Shown: piece by piece, positions 24,747-32,702 of the stretch
How positions within the stretch are numbered: the first letter of the stretch is position 1
Layout of the letters: each line of letters starts with the position of its first letter
Source of the DNA: Saprospirales bacterium
GTDB lineage: Bacteria; Bacteroidota; Bacteroidia; Chitinophagales; Saprospiraceae
Reading direction: 5' to 3'
DNA length: 43,057 nt
Assembly (NCBI GenBank): GCA_007695035.1
Contig: REEO01000019.1
Coordinates: 1-43,057, forward strand
Notes under the pieces: model-generated
The model's input: the letters and a program-made list of their open reading frames with translations, nothing else
Told to the model about the DNA's origin: nothing
Databases searched by the model: none
Made by a program: the position numbers and the translations under genes

Positions 24747-25802
24747 TCAGGGGTTATCGTGGGATTTGATCCATTCGAACATCAATTTAAAGGCTTCTCG
24801 CCTTACGGGACGGGCAGAGAGGAAAACATCGTGCAGTGCTTTAGGTATTTCCAGCAAGTCGACATCGGGTCCCAGATCCTTACCCAATTCTCTAATATGG
24901 TCAACATTCAACACGCCGTCTCCGGTGAGAAAATCCTCCGTCCATTCCTCACTATTAACTGAATTGCAGGAATGTAAAACCAGTATGGGAATGTCAATAT
25001 TACCCCTGTTAACTTTTCGCTGTGCTCTTCTTGTTGCCTTTATCCACCCTGCCCTGGCTTTTGGTGCCTGAATGGGTTTAAAGATGGTATCAAAATTCCA
25101 TTCCCCGTGATGGGATTTGTGGATGCTCTTTCCGTAGTTGGTCATCGGTTCAGGACCAAGCCGGACTTTGGGAAGCACTGTGCCAATCGCGGCGGCGCTA
25201 AAGAGTGAAAAGGACCGATCTTTTTCTCCAAAGTTGAACTTCAGAAACGGGCTGTTGAGAACCAGTAAATCAATATCCGAGTCCTCTCCACGCTCCATTA
25301 TGTAATGAGCAGCAATCAGACCTCCGGTGGAGTGACCAAGAAAGACAATGGTTTCGTGGCCCTCGTCTTTTATTATTTTGATTGCCCTGTCTATCTCTTC
25401 AAAAAATTCCGTAAAGTTGCGAGAGTAAGAAAGAATTTGATCCTCATGCCATGATCTGCCGTGGCGCCGAAGATCCAATGCGTAGAATGACCAATTTTCA
25501 TAAACGAAGGCATCCCCCAGTTCATGCTGAAAAAAGTAGTCCAGATAGCCGTGCAGATACAAAACGGCCTGCGGACCTGGTCGGCGCGGTTTTTTAGTAA
25601 CGAGCGTAGCCTTGAGTTCCTCACTCCTGCGATCTTCAATATCTATTGTCAGTCTGAAATAACCCTGTTTCAAAAAGCGATCTTGGCCGTACACCCTTCC
25701 CCTGTCATCCTGAGCATTAAGTTCCCATGCAAAAAGAAATACAGCAGAGAGGCCAAAAAGACCACATAACATCCATTGTATCAAAACTCTCCAACTCATC
25801 AA
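24747..25802 (-). CDS. Alpha/beta hydrolase (serine aminopeptidase S33 / monoacylglycerol-lipase-like)
   Basis: Serine hydrolase of 351 residues with an N-terminal hydrophobic segment (about 8-27) that anchors or exports it. LYLHGYLDYF at 81-90 forms the oxyanion region, FLGHSTGG at 154-161 holds nucleophile S158, and the late LHDVFLS segment gives the catalytic His. The order and spacing fit the lysophospholipase/monoacylglycerol lipase group (PldB-like). Start codon is 6 bp after the DoxX gene, so the two are co-transcribed. Substrate unknown. Confidence 0.85.
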   Translation of the reverse strand: MMSWRVLIQWMLCGLFGLSAVFLFAWELNAQDDRGRVYGQDRFLKQGYFRLTIDIEDRRSEELKATLVTKKPRRPGPQAVLYLHGYLDYFFQHELGDAFVYENWSFYALDLRRHGRSWHEDQILSYSRNFTEFFEEIDRAIKIIKDEGHETIVFLGHSTGGLIAAHYIMERGEDSDIDLLVLNSPFLKFNFGEKDRSFSLFSAAAIGTVLPKVRLGPEPMTNYGKSIHKSHHGEWNFDTIFKPIQAPKARAGWIKATRRAQRKVNRGNIDIPILVLHSCNSVNSEEWTEDFLTGDGVLNVDHIRELGKDLGPDVDLLEIPKALHDVFLSARPVRREAFKLMFEWIKSHDNP

Positions 25803-25808
25803 TTTTGC

Positions 25809-26237
25809 CTATATATTTTTCACATCCAATCTTCGTCTGTCAATCAATCTTTTGAGGCTGAACCTGCCACTGCCGTTGACAATAACCAATAAAAGCCCAC
25901 CTGCTATGGCGATATTTTTCATAAACATTACTCCGAGAAACCTGCGCTCCATCACATCGGGTTCATTCCAAAACGAATACACTATAAAAGTCAGTGGAAT
26001 CCAGTAAATTAGTAGTAGAATTCCGGCCAGTGCGGCTCTGTAGCCAAGGAGTAGGAATATCCCTCCGACCAGCATCAGGGTGATTGAGCCCGACAACAAC
26101 AAATCTTGTTGCCAGACCAGGCCGTATTCAGTCATTTTATCTTTTGTCTGGCTGTAAAAGGCGATGGAATCATAAGCATCATAAAGGAATATGAAGCTCA
26201 GGAAAATCCTGCCTATTAAATCCAGCACATCTTTCAT
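25809..26237 (-). CDS. DoxX family membrane protein
   Basis: 142 residues with four hydrophobic helices (about 4-22, 46-66, 68-90, 105-123), preceded by the DoxX-like start LIGRIFLSFIFLYDAYDSI. DoxX-type proteins are poorly defined; some take part in respiratory or thiol-redox complexes. Transcribed ahead of the lipase-like hydrolase. A -7 element at 26285-26292 supports this as an operon head. Confidence 0.8.
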   Translation of the reverse strand: MKDVLDLIGRIFLSFIFLYDAYDSIAFYSQTKDKMTEYGLVWQQDLLLSGSITLMLVGGIFLLLGYRAALAGILLLIYWIPLTFIVYSFWNEPDVMERRFLGVMFMKNIAIAGGLLLVIVNGSGRFSLKRLIDRRRLDVKNI

Positions 26238-26284
26238 AAGTCAGTCTTTTAGCTATTGGCTACAAAACCCATCCGGGCAAGCTC

Positions 26285-26292
26285 CAAAATTA
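26285..26292 (-). promoter_or_regulatory. Bacteroidota -7 element for doxX-hydrolase
   Basis: TAATTTTG on the minus strand matches TAnnTTTG, 48 bp upstream of the DoxX start; a TTG lies 15 bp further upstream, closer than the usual spacing. Confidence 0.45.
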
Positions 26293-26444
26293 CGCATTTC
26301 CCACGGACAATATTTAGAAACTTTGAGGGAATCTCAGCAAACCCTCTATTCAAGAGGCTATCAATAACACATCTTTCGGTGTAACCGATCAAAATTTTTC
26401 GGTGGAATTTAGAGCTTTAAGTAAATCTGTCACTTCACACTACT

Positions 26445-28022
26445 CTATTTTGCCAGATTTTTTTGATAAAAAGCAGCCACCGCCTTAATCACCCTTTGAC
26501 CGTCCATGGCTGCCGACATAATTCCCCCGGCATATCCGGCTCCTTCCCCACATGGGAACAAGCCTTTAACATGAGGATGCATTAAGCTGGTCTTTTCCCT
26601 CGGAATCCGAATAGGTGAACTGGTCCGGCTTTCTGTGGCAATGGCCACTGCATCACGGGTGAGGTAGCCACGCATTTTTTTCTCAAATTGCCCAATGGCC
26701 TTTTGCAGAGAGGCAGTTATTTCACCCGGTAGAATTTCATGCACAGGACGACTTAGCAAGCCGGGTATGTAAGAAGATTCAGGCAAATCAGCTGAAACCC
26801 TGCCCTCCATAAAGTCGGTCAATCTCTGTGCCGGAGCTGCCTGGCTTCCATCACCCCATTTAAACACATTGTGTTCTACTTCTGCCTGAAAATCCAAACA
26901 GGCAAAGGGATCAGCACTCTTTCCCTTTCTGATATCTCCTGGCTCCACGCTAACCACCATACCCGAATTTGCAAAGGGAGAATTTCGCTTCGACAGGGAC
27001 ATCCCATTCACCACAATTTCACCCGGAGCAGTCGCAGCGGGGACTACCAGGCCTCCCGGACACATGCAAAAGGAGAAAACCCCTTTGGGCCCCACCTGAC
27101 AGGCCAGAGAATAGCTGCTTGCAGGAAGAAAGTCTCCCCTTTCGGCGATATTGTATTGGATAGAATCGATGAGCTTTTGTGGATGCTCAAGCCGGAATCC
27201 CAGAGCGAATCCCTTGGCTTGGATGCTTATTTTTTTGCTGTGCAGTAATCGGTAGATATCTCTGGCAGAATGGCCGGTGGCGAGTACAATGGCATCCGCT
27301 TTGAAAACAGCATCTCCATTGGTTACGACACCCTCTACCCTATCCTTCTCAATAAGTAAATCCGTCACCCTGTGATCAAAATACACTTGTCCCCCTCGTG
27401 CTTCAATGGTTTCCCGGATGGCCGAGACGATTTTTGGCAGCTTGTTGGAGCCTATATGCGGGTGCGCGTCTATAGCAATATCAGACGGAGCTCCGTGCTC
27501 GACCAGCAAATGCAGTACCTTTTTATAATCGCCACGCTTCTTAGAACGGGTGTATAATTTTCCATCAGAATAAGTACCTGCACCACCTTCGCCAAAGCAG
27601 TAATTGGAATCGGGATTGACTTTACCAAATTGCTGGATATCCCTCAAGTCTCGCCTCCGTCTTCGCACATCCTTTCCACGGTCGAGCACAATGGGTTTGA
27701 TTCCTTGCTCAAGACACTCCAGGGCCGCAAAGTAACCAGCCGGACCTGCACCGATAATCAAAACCTCTCTGGCCGATTCCACATTTTTGAATCCATCCGT
27801 GTAACGTGGGGAATCGCCCCCCTTTTCTCCATCTTCAGAAATCCGTAGGCGAAGCCTATAAACCGGTTTTCGTCCGCGGGCATCCACCGAACGTCTGAGC
27901 ATTTCAACAGAGACAGATTGGTTTCCGGGCAATTTGGCGACCTTTAGTGCTTTTTCCCGGATCACCTCACCGGATTCTATCATTTCCGGGGGTACAGCTA
28001 TTTCGACTATTTGGCTTTTCAC
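26445..28022 (-). CDS. FAD-dependent dehydrogenase of the COG2509 type
   Basis: Flavoprotein of unknown substrate, 525 residues. A short N-terminal domain with RRSVDARGRKPVYRLRL (44-60) precedes the FAD-binding Rossmann fold VLIIGAGPAGYFAALECLEQG (88-108). The block DSNYCFGEGGAGTYSDGKLYTR, the VLATGHSARDIY segment and the C-terminal GLFPCGEGAGYAGGIMSAA with its glycines are characteristic of this conserved family. Its start overlaps kdsA by 4 bp, so it is translationally coupled to Kdo-8-phosphate synthase. A role linked to envelope or redox metabolism is guessed from context only. Confidence 0.85.
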   Translation of the reverse strand: MKSQIVEIAVPPEMIESGEVIREKALKVAKLPGNQSVSVEMLRRSVDARGRKPVYRLRLRISEDGEKGGDSPRYTDGFKNVESAREVLIIGAGPAGYFAALECLEQGIKPIVLDRGKDVRRRRRDLRDIQQFGKVNPDSNYCFGEGGAGTYSDGKLYTRSKKRGDYKKVLHLLVEHGAPSDIAIDAHPHIGSNKLPKIVSAIRETIEARGGQVYFDHRVTDLLIEKDRVEGVVTNGDAVFKADAIVLATGHSARDIYRLLHSKKISIQAKGFALGFRLEHPQKLIDSIQYNIAERGDFLPASSYSLACQVGPKGVFSFCMCPGGLVVPAATAPGEIVVNGMSLSKRNSPFANSGMVVSVEPGDIRKGKSADPFACLDFQAEVEHNVFKWGDGSQAAPAQRLTDFMEGRVSADLPESSYIPGLLSRPVHEILPGEITASLQKAIGQFEKKMRGYLTRDAVAIATESRTSSPIRIPREKTSLMHPHVKGLFPCGEGAGYAGGIMSAAMDGQRVIKAVAAFYQKNLAK

Positions 28023-28840
28023 GAATTTCCGTGGATTTGTACCATCGTATCTGCCAGTATTTTAAGATTATCAATAATATCCGGCATCTGATTTAATGGG
28101 AGCATATTTGCGCCGTCGGACAGCGCTTTTGAGGGCTCGGGGTGGGTTTCCATAAAGAGGCCATCCACACCGGCAGTAATACCGAGGCGGGCCATGTGAT
28201 TGATCAGTTCAGGCATGCCACCGGTGACCCCGGCGGATTGATTGGGTTGTTGAAGGGAATGGGTGCAATCCAATATTACAGGCACCTCAAATGACTTCAT
28301 CTTTGGAATGCCCCTGAAATCGACGACCAGGTCACTGTAGCCGAAGGTAGTCCCTCGCTCTGTTAGCATTGCGCGGTCATTCCCACTCTGTCGCACTTTT
28401 TCCACCGCAAACCCCATGGATTCCGGACTCATAAATTGACCTTTTTTTATGTTGACCCATTTGCCGGTTTCCGCAGCTGCAATGAGCAACTCTGTTTGCC
28501 TGCATAAAAAAGCTGGGATTTGCAGCACATCAACGAAACCGGCGGCCAGTTGGGCCTCTTCAGCAGTGTGGACATCGGTTATGACAGGCAGATCGAAGTC
28601 CTTTCCTGCCTTTTCGAGAATTTTCAGGGCCTTTTCGTCCCCTATCCCAGTAAATGAGTCCAATTTGGTACGGTTAGCCTTTTTGTAACTGGCTTTGAAA
28701 ATCAGGGGTATGCCGGCTTTTGTGCACAAGTTTTTCAGCTTTTCGGCAATTTGAAGGGTGATCTTTTCGCCCTCCACCACGCAAGGGCCGGCTATCAAAA
28801 AATAGGGTGCATTATTGGTTTTCAGGTATTTACTATTCAT
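28019..28840 (-). CDS. kdsA: 3-deoxy-8-phosphooctulonate synthase
   Basis: Condenses phosphoenolpyruvate with arabinose-5-phosphate to Kdo-8-phosphate for the lipopolysaccharide core. The 273 residues begin with FLIAGPCVVEGE (14-25) and contain FKASYKKANRTKLDSFTG (about 48-65), DVHT, RGTTFGYSDLVVDFRG and the FMETHPEPSKALSDG region. These fit the KdsA family rather than DAHP synthase. It begins 18 bp after the HU-SPOR gene and is coupled to the FAD protein. Confidence 0.95.
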   Translation of the reverse strand: MNSKYLKTNNAPYFLIAGPCVVEGEKITLQIAEKLKNLCTKAGIPLIFKASYKKANRTKLDSFTGIGDEKALKILEKAGKDFDLPVITDVHTAEEAQLAAGFVDVLQIPAFLCRQTELLIAAAETGKWVNIKKGQFMSPESMGFAVEKVRQSGNDRAMLTERGTTFGYSDLVVDFRGIPKMKSFEVPVILDCTHSLQQPNQSAGVTGGMPELINHMARLGITAGVDGLFMETHPEPSKALSDGANMLPLNQMPDIIDNLKILADTMVQIHGNS

Positions 28841-28858
28841 TTCTTGTAGCTAAAATAA

Positions 28859-29983
28859 TTATTCTAAAATCCAGGCCCCGGGTTCAAGGTTTGCTTGTAG
28901 ATTCATCAAATGAGTTTCTAACTGATCCTCGTGGCAATCTATGACTGCACCCACCCTCGTCAAATTTCCAATATCCTCCGAATATACGGCATAGCCCATG
29001 TCCTGGAGTTTCCTGGTCATCTCCCGCACATTGCTCATGCTTGAAAATGCACCGGTAACAATAACACACTTTTCGGTATCTTCCTCCCGGTAAGTTTGAT
29101 TCATCTCTGATTCAGGCACGGATTCAATCCACTCGTCAGCTTCCACTTCCGGTTCTTCATATTCCTCTGGTTCATATTGCTCCCCTGGATCCTCAGGTAA
29201 GTAATTGGATTCGTCGTTGTCAAAGTCTCTGTAAACCGGTGGGTCTTGTCTTCGATCTTCAAAAGTGTCATTCTCAAAGGTATCCACGTAGAACTTATCA
29301 GGTGGTTGATTCAAACGCTGGTCTGAAATGTGGGGTGGCATCTCATATTCTTGATCAGGTGCACTTTCGTCTCTTCCCATATAAAATAACATAAGAAAAA
29401 GCATCACTGCCAGAAGGAGCAAACCCACCCAAAACCTCCAGTTAACTTTTCCAGTCCTGGACTTAACTGCCCCCCGCACAGATGAATTTGGTTCTTGCCG
29501 ATCAATTGGCTGACTTTTAGAGCTTTTTAGTGATTCACTTGAGGTAACAATAGAGGGTTTAATAACAGCCACTGTTTTACATTCAATTACTGGAAGTTGG
29601 TTAAGAGTATTGATAATTTCTTCAGGACTTTTAGCCAATTCAACCCCTTTGTTTGTCCTCTTGATGGATCCCAACTTGCCAAGAGACAATTGTCCATCTA
29701 CCGGCAGCTTTTTTGCCTCATCAGCCAATTGCTCGATTTCCCGCTGCCAAAATTGGAAACCACCATCCAGACTGGTAGATACAAAAAATGCCGCGTAAAA
29801 ATCAGAGATGCCCGGTGCTTCCAAAAACTCAACAGCTCTACCCGGGGGATAAATTTTATCGTTTCGGGGATCGATACGGGCGGGATAATTTTTCAGCATA
29901 AAAAGGCCAAGCCCCGGCAGAGCGATGTGCTGCCTCTGCAGAAGGAGTGCGTAAAGCTGATGAAATAATAAATCCCGTTTCAT
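28859..29983 (-). CDS. Membrane protein with N-terminal HU-like domain and C-terminal SPOR domain
   Basis: 374 residues. The N-terminal part (1-130) has the HU-CCDC81-like opening LLLQRQHIALPGLGLFMLKNY (13-33) and GRAVEFLEAP; a similar block repeats around 97-118 (GQLSLGKLGSIKRTNKGVE). A linker of basic residues leads to one transmembrane helix (183-202), then an acidic, Pro-rich periplasmic linker (203-305) and a C-terminal SPOR domain (about 306-374), which in other proteins binds denuded peptidoglycan. The start at 29983 is preferred over 29995, because the latter lies on the promoter element. This layout is typical of Bacteroidota; it could tie a cytoplasmic HU-fold to the division-site wall. 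Confidence 0.8.
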   Translation of the reverse strand: MKRDLLFHQLYALLLQRQHIALPGLGLFMLKNYPARIDPRNDKIYPPGRAVEFLEAPGISDFYAAFFVSTSLDGGFQFWQREIEQLADEAKKLPVDGQLSLGKLGSIKRTNKGVELAKSPEEIINTLNQLPVIECKTVAVIKPSIVTSSESLKSSKSQPIDRQEPNSSVRGAVKSRTGKVNWRFWVGLLLLAVMLFLMLFYMGRDESAPDQEYEMPPHISDQRLNQPPDKFYVDTFENDTFEDRRQDPPVYRDFDNDESNYLPEDPGEQYEPEEYEEPEVEADEWIESVPESEMNQTYREEDTEKCVIVTGAFSSMSNVREMTRKLQDMGYAVYSEDIGNLTRVGAVIDCHEDQLETHLMNLQANLEPGAWILE

Positions 29984-29992
29984 TTGTGGGCC

Positions 29993-30000
29993 CAAAGTTA
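29993..30000 (-). promoter_or_regulatory. Bacteroidota -7 element for the HU-SPOR/kdsA operon
   Basis: TAACTTTG on the minus strand, exact match. It lies only 9 bp ahead of the ATG at 29983 and overlaps the alternative start at 29995, predicting an almost leaderless message if used. Confidence 0.35.
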
Positions 30001-30076
30001 CGAATTAAAGTACTCATTAGATACCTGAACAATGGCAGTCTAACTTATACAGCCTTTTGTAATATCTTTTTAATGT

Positions 30077-30121
30077 AAAACCAGTTGGTTAGTAAACTAT
30101 TGGACAGCCAATTGGTTTTTT
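30077..30121 (+). terminator. Terminator-like hairpin in the two-component leader
   Basis: AAAACCAGTTGG (30077-30088) pairs over 12 bp with CCAATTGGTTTT (30108-30119), followed by further T to 30121. The loop is 19 nt. The only imperfect pair is a G-U wobble in plus-strand RNA and would be A-C on the other strand, so selection appears to act on the plus transcript. It ends 26 bp before the histidine kinase start, where a true terminator would block the operon, so an attenuator or a processing site is suggested. Confidence 0.45.
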
Positions 30122-30147
30122 CATAAATTCCGGGCAGATCAACTCAG

Positions 30148-31167
30148 ATGAATTACCGACTTAAATTACTCTCTTATGTGGTCATGGCTTACATGTTGCT
30201 TGCATTTGCCTGGTGGACCATTTTGCTGAATCAAAAAAATGAGGAGGCATACGAAGCTAAACGAGAAATGCTCCGCGTAGCCAAGATGGCCAATAGCACT
30301 TATACAACGGAAGCAGAATTTCGCCAATCCGACCGATACACCAATCTTCGGGAGCGGTACAAAAGACGTCAGGCAATGATTTTTGGTGAGTCACTGGTTT
30401 TTGTCCTGAGTTTGTTCGTTGGATTCTGGTTTATCAACAAAGGTTACCGGGATATTATTAAAAATTCGAGGTCCAAAACCAACTTCCTGCTCTCCATAAG
30501 TCACGAACTAAAAAGTCCAGTGGCCAGTGTAAAACTCGCACTGGAAACCATCCTCAAGCGAGACCTGGAAAAGCCTCAACTCGAGCAAGTGGCTGGCGGA
30601 GCAATAGCAGAAACGGAGCGATTGAAGTCTCTAATTGGCAACCTTTTACTGGCAGCCAGATTGGAAGAAGCTTACGAGATTAACAAAGAACCGGTAGATT
30701 CCGGCAAGGTACTCCACCAAATTATCAATATAGAAAAGATCAAATTTCAGGATGCTGATATAGAACTCCATTTGCAAACCGGAACAGAAGAGATTTACAC
30801 AGATAAGTTTGCATTCGCAACCATTATGCACAATCTAATTGAAAATGCGCTAAAATACTCCGGTGAAAACCCAAAGGTGGAGATAGTTTTGAAAAAAAGG
30901 GAGAACGCCCTGGAAATTGTAGTTGCAGATCAGGGAGTTGGAATTCCGGATGAGGAAAAAGACCGGATTTTTGAGAAATTCTACCGCCTGGGTCAAGAAA
31001 TAACGAGGAGTACCAAAGGAACCGGCCTTGGTTTGTTTATTATCAATAAAATGGTTGAGGCCCTCAATGGCAAAATACAGGTTGAAGACAACGATCCGGC
31101 TGGTTCTGTGTTTAGAATTTTATTAAAAAATCACCTGAATGTACCTGGTCTTTCAGAAGGTAGATAA
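30148..31167 (+). CDS. Sensor histidine kinase
   Basis: 339-residue membrane kinase. Two transmembrane helices (about 7-27 and 77-97) flank a short ~50-residue periplasmic segment without a known sensor fold. No HAMP domain is apparent; the DHp helix follows directly with SISHELKSPVASVKLALE (H119). The catalytic domain has the N-box HNLIENALKYS (228-238), G1 DQGVGIPDEE (261-270), F-box and G2 GTGLGLFII (291-299). It autophosphorylates and passes phosphate to the regulator encoded 60 bp downstream. The signal is unknown. Confidence 0.92.
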   Translation: MNYRLKLLSYVVMAYMLLAFAWWTILLNQKNEEAYEAKREMLRVAKMANSTYTTEAEFRQSDRYTNLRERYKRRQAMIFGESLVFVLSLFVGFWFINKGYRDIIKNSRSKTNFLLSISHELKSPVASVKLALETILKRDLEKPQLEQVAGGAIAETERLKSLIGNLLLAARLEEAYEINKEPVDSGKVLHQIINIEKIKFQDADIELHLQTGTEEIYTDKFAFATIMHNLIENALKYSGENPKVEIVLKKRENALEIVVADQGVGIPDEEKDRIFEKFYRLGQEITRSTKGTGLGLFIINKMVEALNGKIQVEDNDPAGSVFRILLKNHLNVPGLSEGR

Positions 31168-31227
31168 AACTGAGACTGAAAATACCAGATCAATTATTAC
31201 AGATGGTCAGGTTCAAAAAAATAACTT

Positions 31228-31920
31228 ATGAGCAGATTACTTTTGGTAGAAGACGAGGAGCACATTAGGAATCTTCTGGAACTGAATCTTGAAATGGAAG
31301 GCCACGAGGTCGTCACTACACGAAATGGTAAGGATGCGCTGGTGTTGTTCCGTTCTCAACATTTTGACCTCATTATATTAGACATTATGTTGCCCGGCAT
31401 GGACGGCCTGGCGGTCTGCGAACAAATCCGCCTGAGGGATACCGATGTACCCATTATATTCCTGACCGCTAAAGACACAGCGGAAGAGCGGGTGGAAGGT
31501 CTAAAGAGAGGCGGTGACGACTACCTGGTTAAGCCTTTTGACCTGGAAGAACTCATTATCAGGATTGGCAACCTGATAAAGCGCTCCGGAAGCGGAACAA
31601 AATCTGCCTACAAATCAACCTACAGTTTTGGAGGCTACGAAGTGGACTTTAAAAAATTCGAGGCAGAGACCAATCAGGGTAAAGTCAACCTGACCAAAAA
31701 GGAGGCCAGATTGCTCAAATTGCTGATCGACCGAAAAGACGAGGTCGTTTCCAGGAACCAAATACTGCAATCAGTCTGGGGCTATGATGTCTATCCATCC
31801 ACCCGGACAATAGACAACTTCATTCTATCCTTTCGGAAGTACTTTGAACCGGACCCCAGAAATCCAAAATACTTTATTTCGGTTCGTGGAATAGGCTACA
31901 AGTTTGTCAATCCTGATTAG
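31228..31920 (+). CDS. OmpR/PhoB-family response regulator
   Basis: 230 residues. The receiver domain has acidic D8, E9-D/E pocket residues in LVEDEEH, phospho-acceptor D52 (IILDIMLPGMDG), T80 and K102 (LVKPFD). A winged-helix DNA-binding domain (about 130-228) has VNLTKKEARLLKLLI, the RNQILQSVWGYD helix and the C-terminal hairpin TRTIDNFILSFRKYFE...SVRGIGYKF. Paired with the preceding kinase. The 3' end overlaps the convergent EI24 gene by 14 bp. Confidence 0.95.
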   Translation: MSRLLLVEDEEHIRNLLELNLEMEGHEVVTTRNGKDALVLFRSQHFDLIILDIMLPGMDGLAVCEQIRLRDTDVPIIFLTAKDTAEERVEGLKRGGDDYLVKPFDLEELIIRIGNLIKRSGSGTKSAYKSTYSFGGYEVDFKKFEAETNQGKVNLTKKEARLLKLLIDRKDEVVSRNQILQSVWGYDVYPSTRTIDNFILSFRKYFEPDPRNPKYFISVRGIGYKFVNPD

Positions 31921-32683
31921 AAAAATGTAAAGGAAATTCTGAATCATAGTTTTCCTTCAGCACTCTCAGAACTCCGACTGTAGAAGCCGCCGTAGCAAAA
32001 GGAATCGCCACCAATGCACCTATTAGTGGAATACTCAATAGCAAAATAAAAATCGCACCATTGCCCACTACCATAATGCGGTAACGGCGGGCAAAATCAA
32101 TACTCTCCCTGATATTGAAATAGCGCTCCAGGGTGTAATCCATATTTCCAAAACCGGCAAAATAGGCCTGCACTCCCCAAAGTAAAAGGGCCAAAAACAA
32201 GGCCGGAGGGAAGAACAATCCAACCGCAAATAGAGCTGCCACCCAGAGCATTTCAATTAAGAAATTACGGCTGTTCAGTAGAAAACTTCGTTTCAGATCG
32301 GAGAGAATTCCGGCTAATGAGAGTTTCCCCCGCTCATTATTTCCATACAAACCGGCTTCAATTCTCTCGGACATCACCGTCATAAATGGAGCACTCAGGA
32401 TGAGAACCGCGTATTTGAAAAACAGGAAGGCGAGGTAAAGGAGCAACAAACCGGTTATAAACCCTGTAATAAAAACCACGGAAAAGCGGAATGCATCTCC
32501 ATCAATCCAGGATTCTGTCAGTTTGAACAACTCAAGTCTCAGAAAAAGTATGAAAACCAGGACAATTGCGTAAAATGCCACCCCTGTAAATGCAGGAACA
32601 AGGGCCCATTTCCAAAGACGATAGCGGACAATACATTGCGCCCCTTTAAAGTAATCCTGAAGAGGTCGGAGTAGCACTTGCAT
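31907..32683 (-). CDS. EI24 domain (CysZ-like) membrane protein
   Basis: 258 residues with about six hydrophobic stretches (25-48, 68-92, 94-110, 145-163, 165-178, 207-240). The start GAQCIVRYRLWKWALVPAF and the segment FLLNSRNFLIEMLW fit the EI24/DUF540 superfamily, which includes the sulfate permease CysZ. No sulfate-assimilation gene is nearby, so a sulfate role should not be assumed. It follows the 469-residue unknown gene by 19 bp on the same strand. Confidence 0.8.
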   Translation of the reverse strand: MQVLLRPLQDYFKGAQCIVRYRLWKWALVPAFTGVAFYAIVLVFILFLRLELFKLTESWIDGDAFRFSVVFITGFITGLLLLYLAFLFFKYAVLILSAPFMTVMSERIEAGLYGNNERGKLSLAGILSDLKRSFLLNSRNFLIEMLWVAALFAVGLFFPPALFLALLLWGVQAYFAGFGNMDYTLERYFNIRESIDFARRYRIMVVGNGAIFILLLSIPLIGALVAIPFATAASTVGVLRVLKENYDSEFPLHFSNQD

Positions 32684-32702
32684 TATCTAAGTCTTAAATG
32701 AT

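Noticed and set aside
31907-32683. CysZ sulfate permease
   Set aside because: Only the EI24 superfamily level is supported, and no sulfate assimilation genes are nearby.
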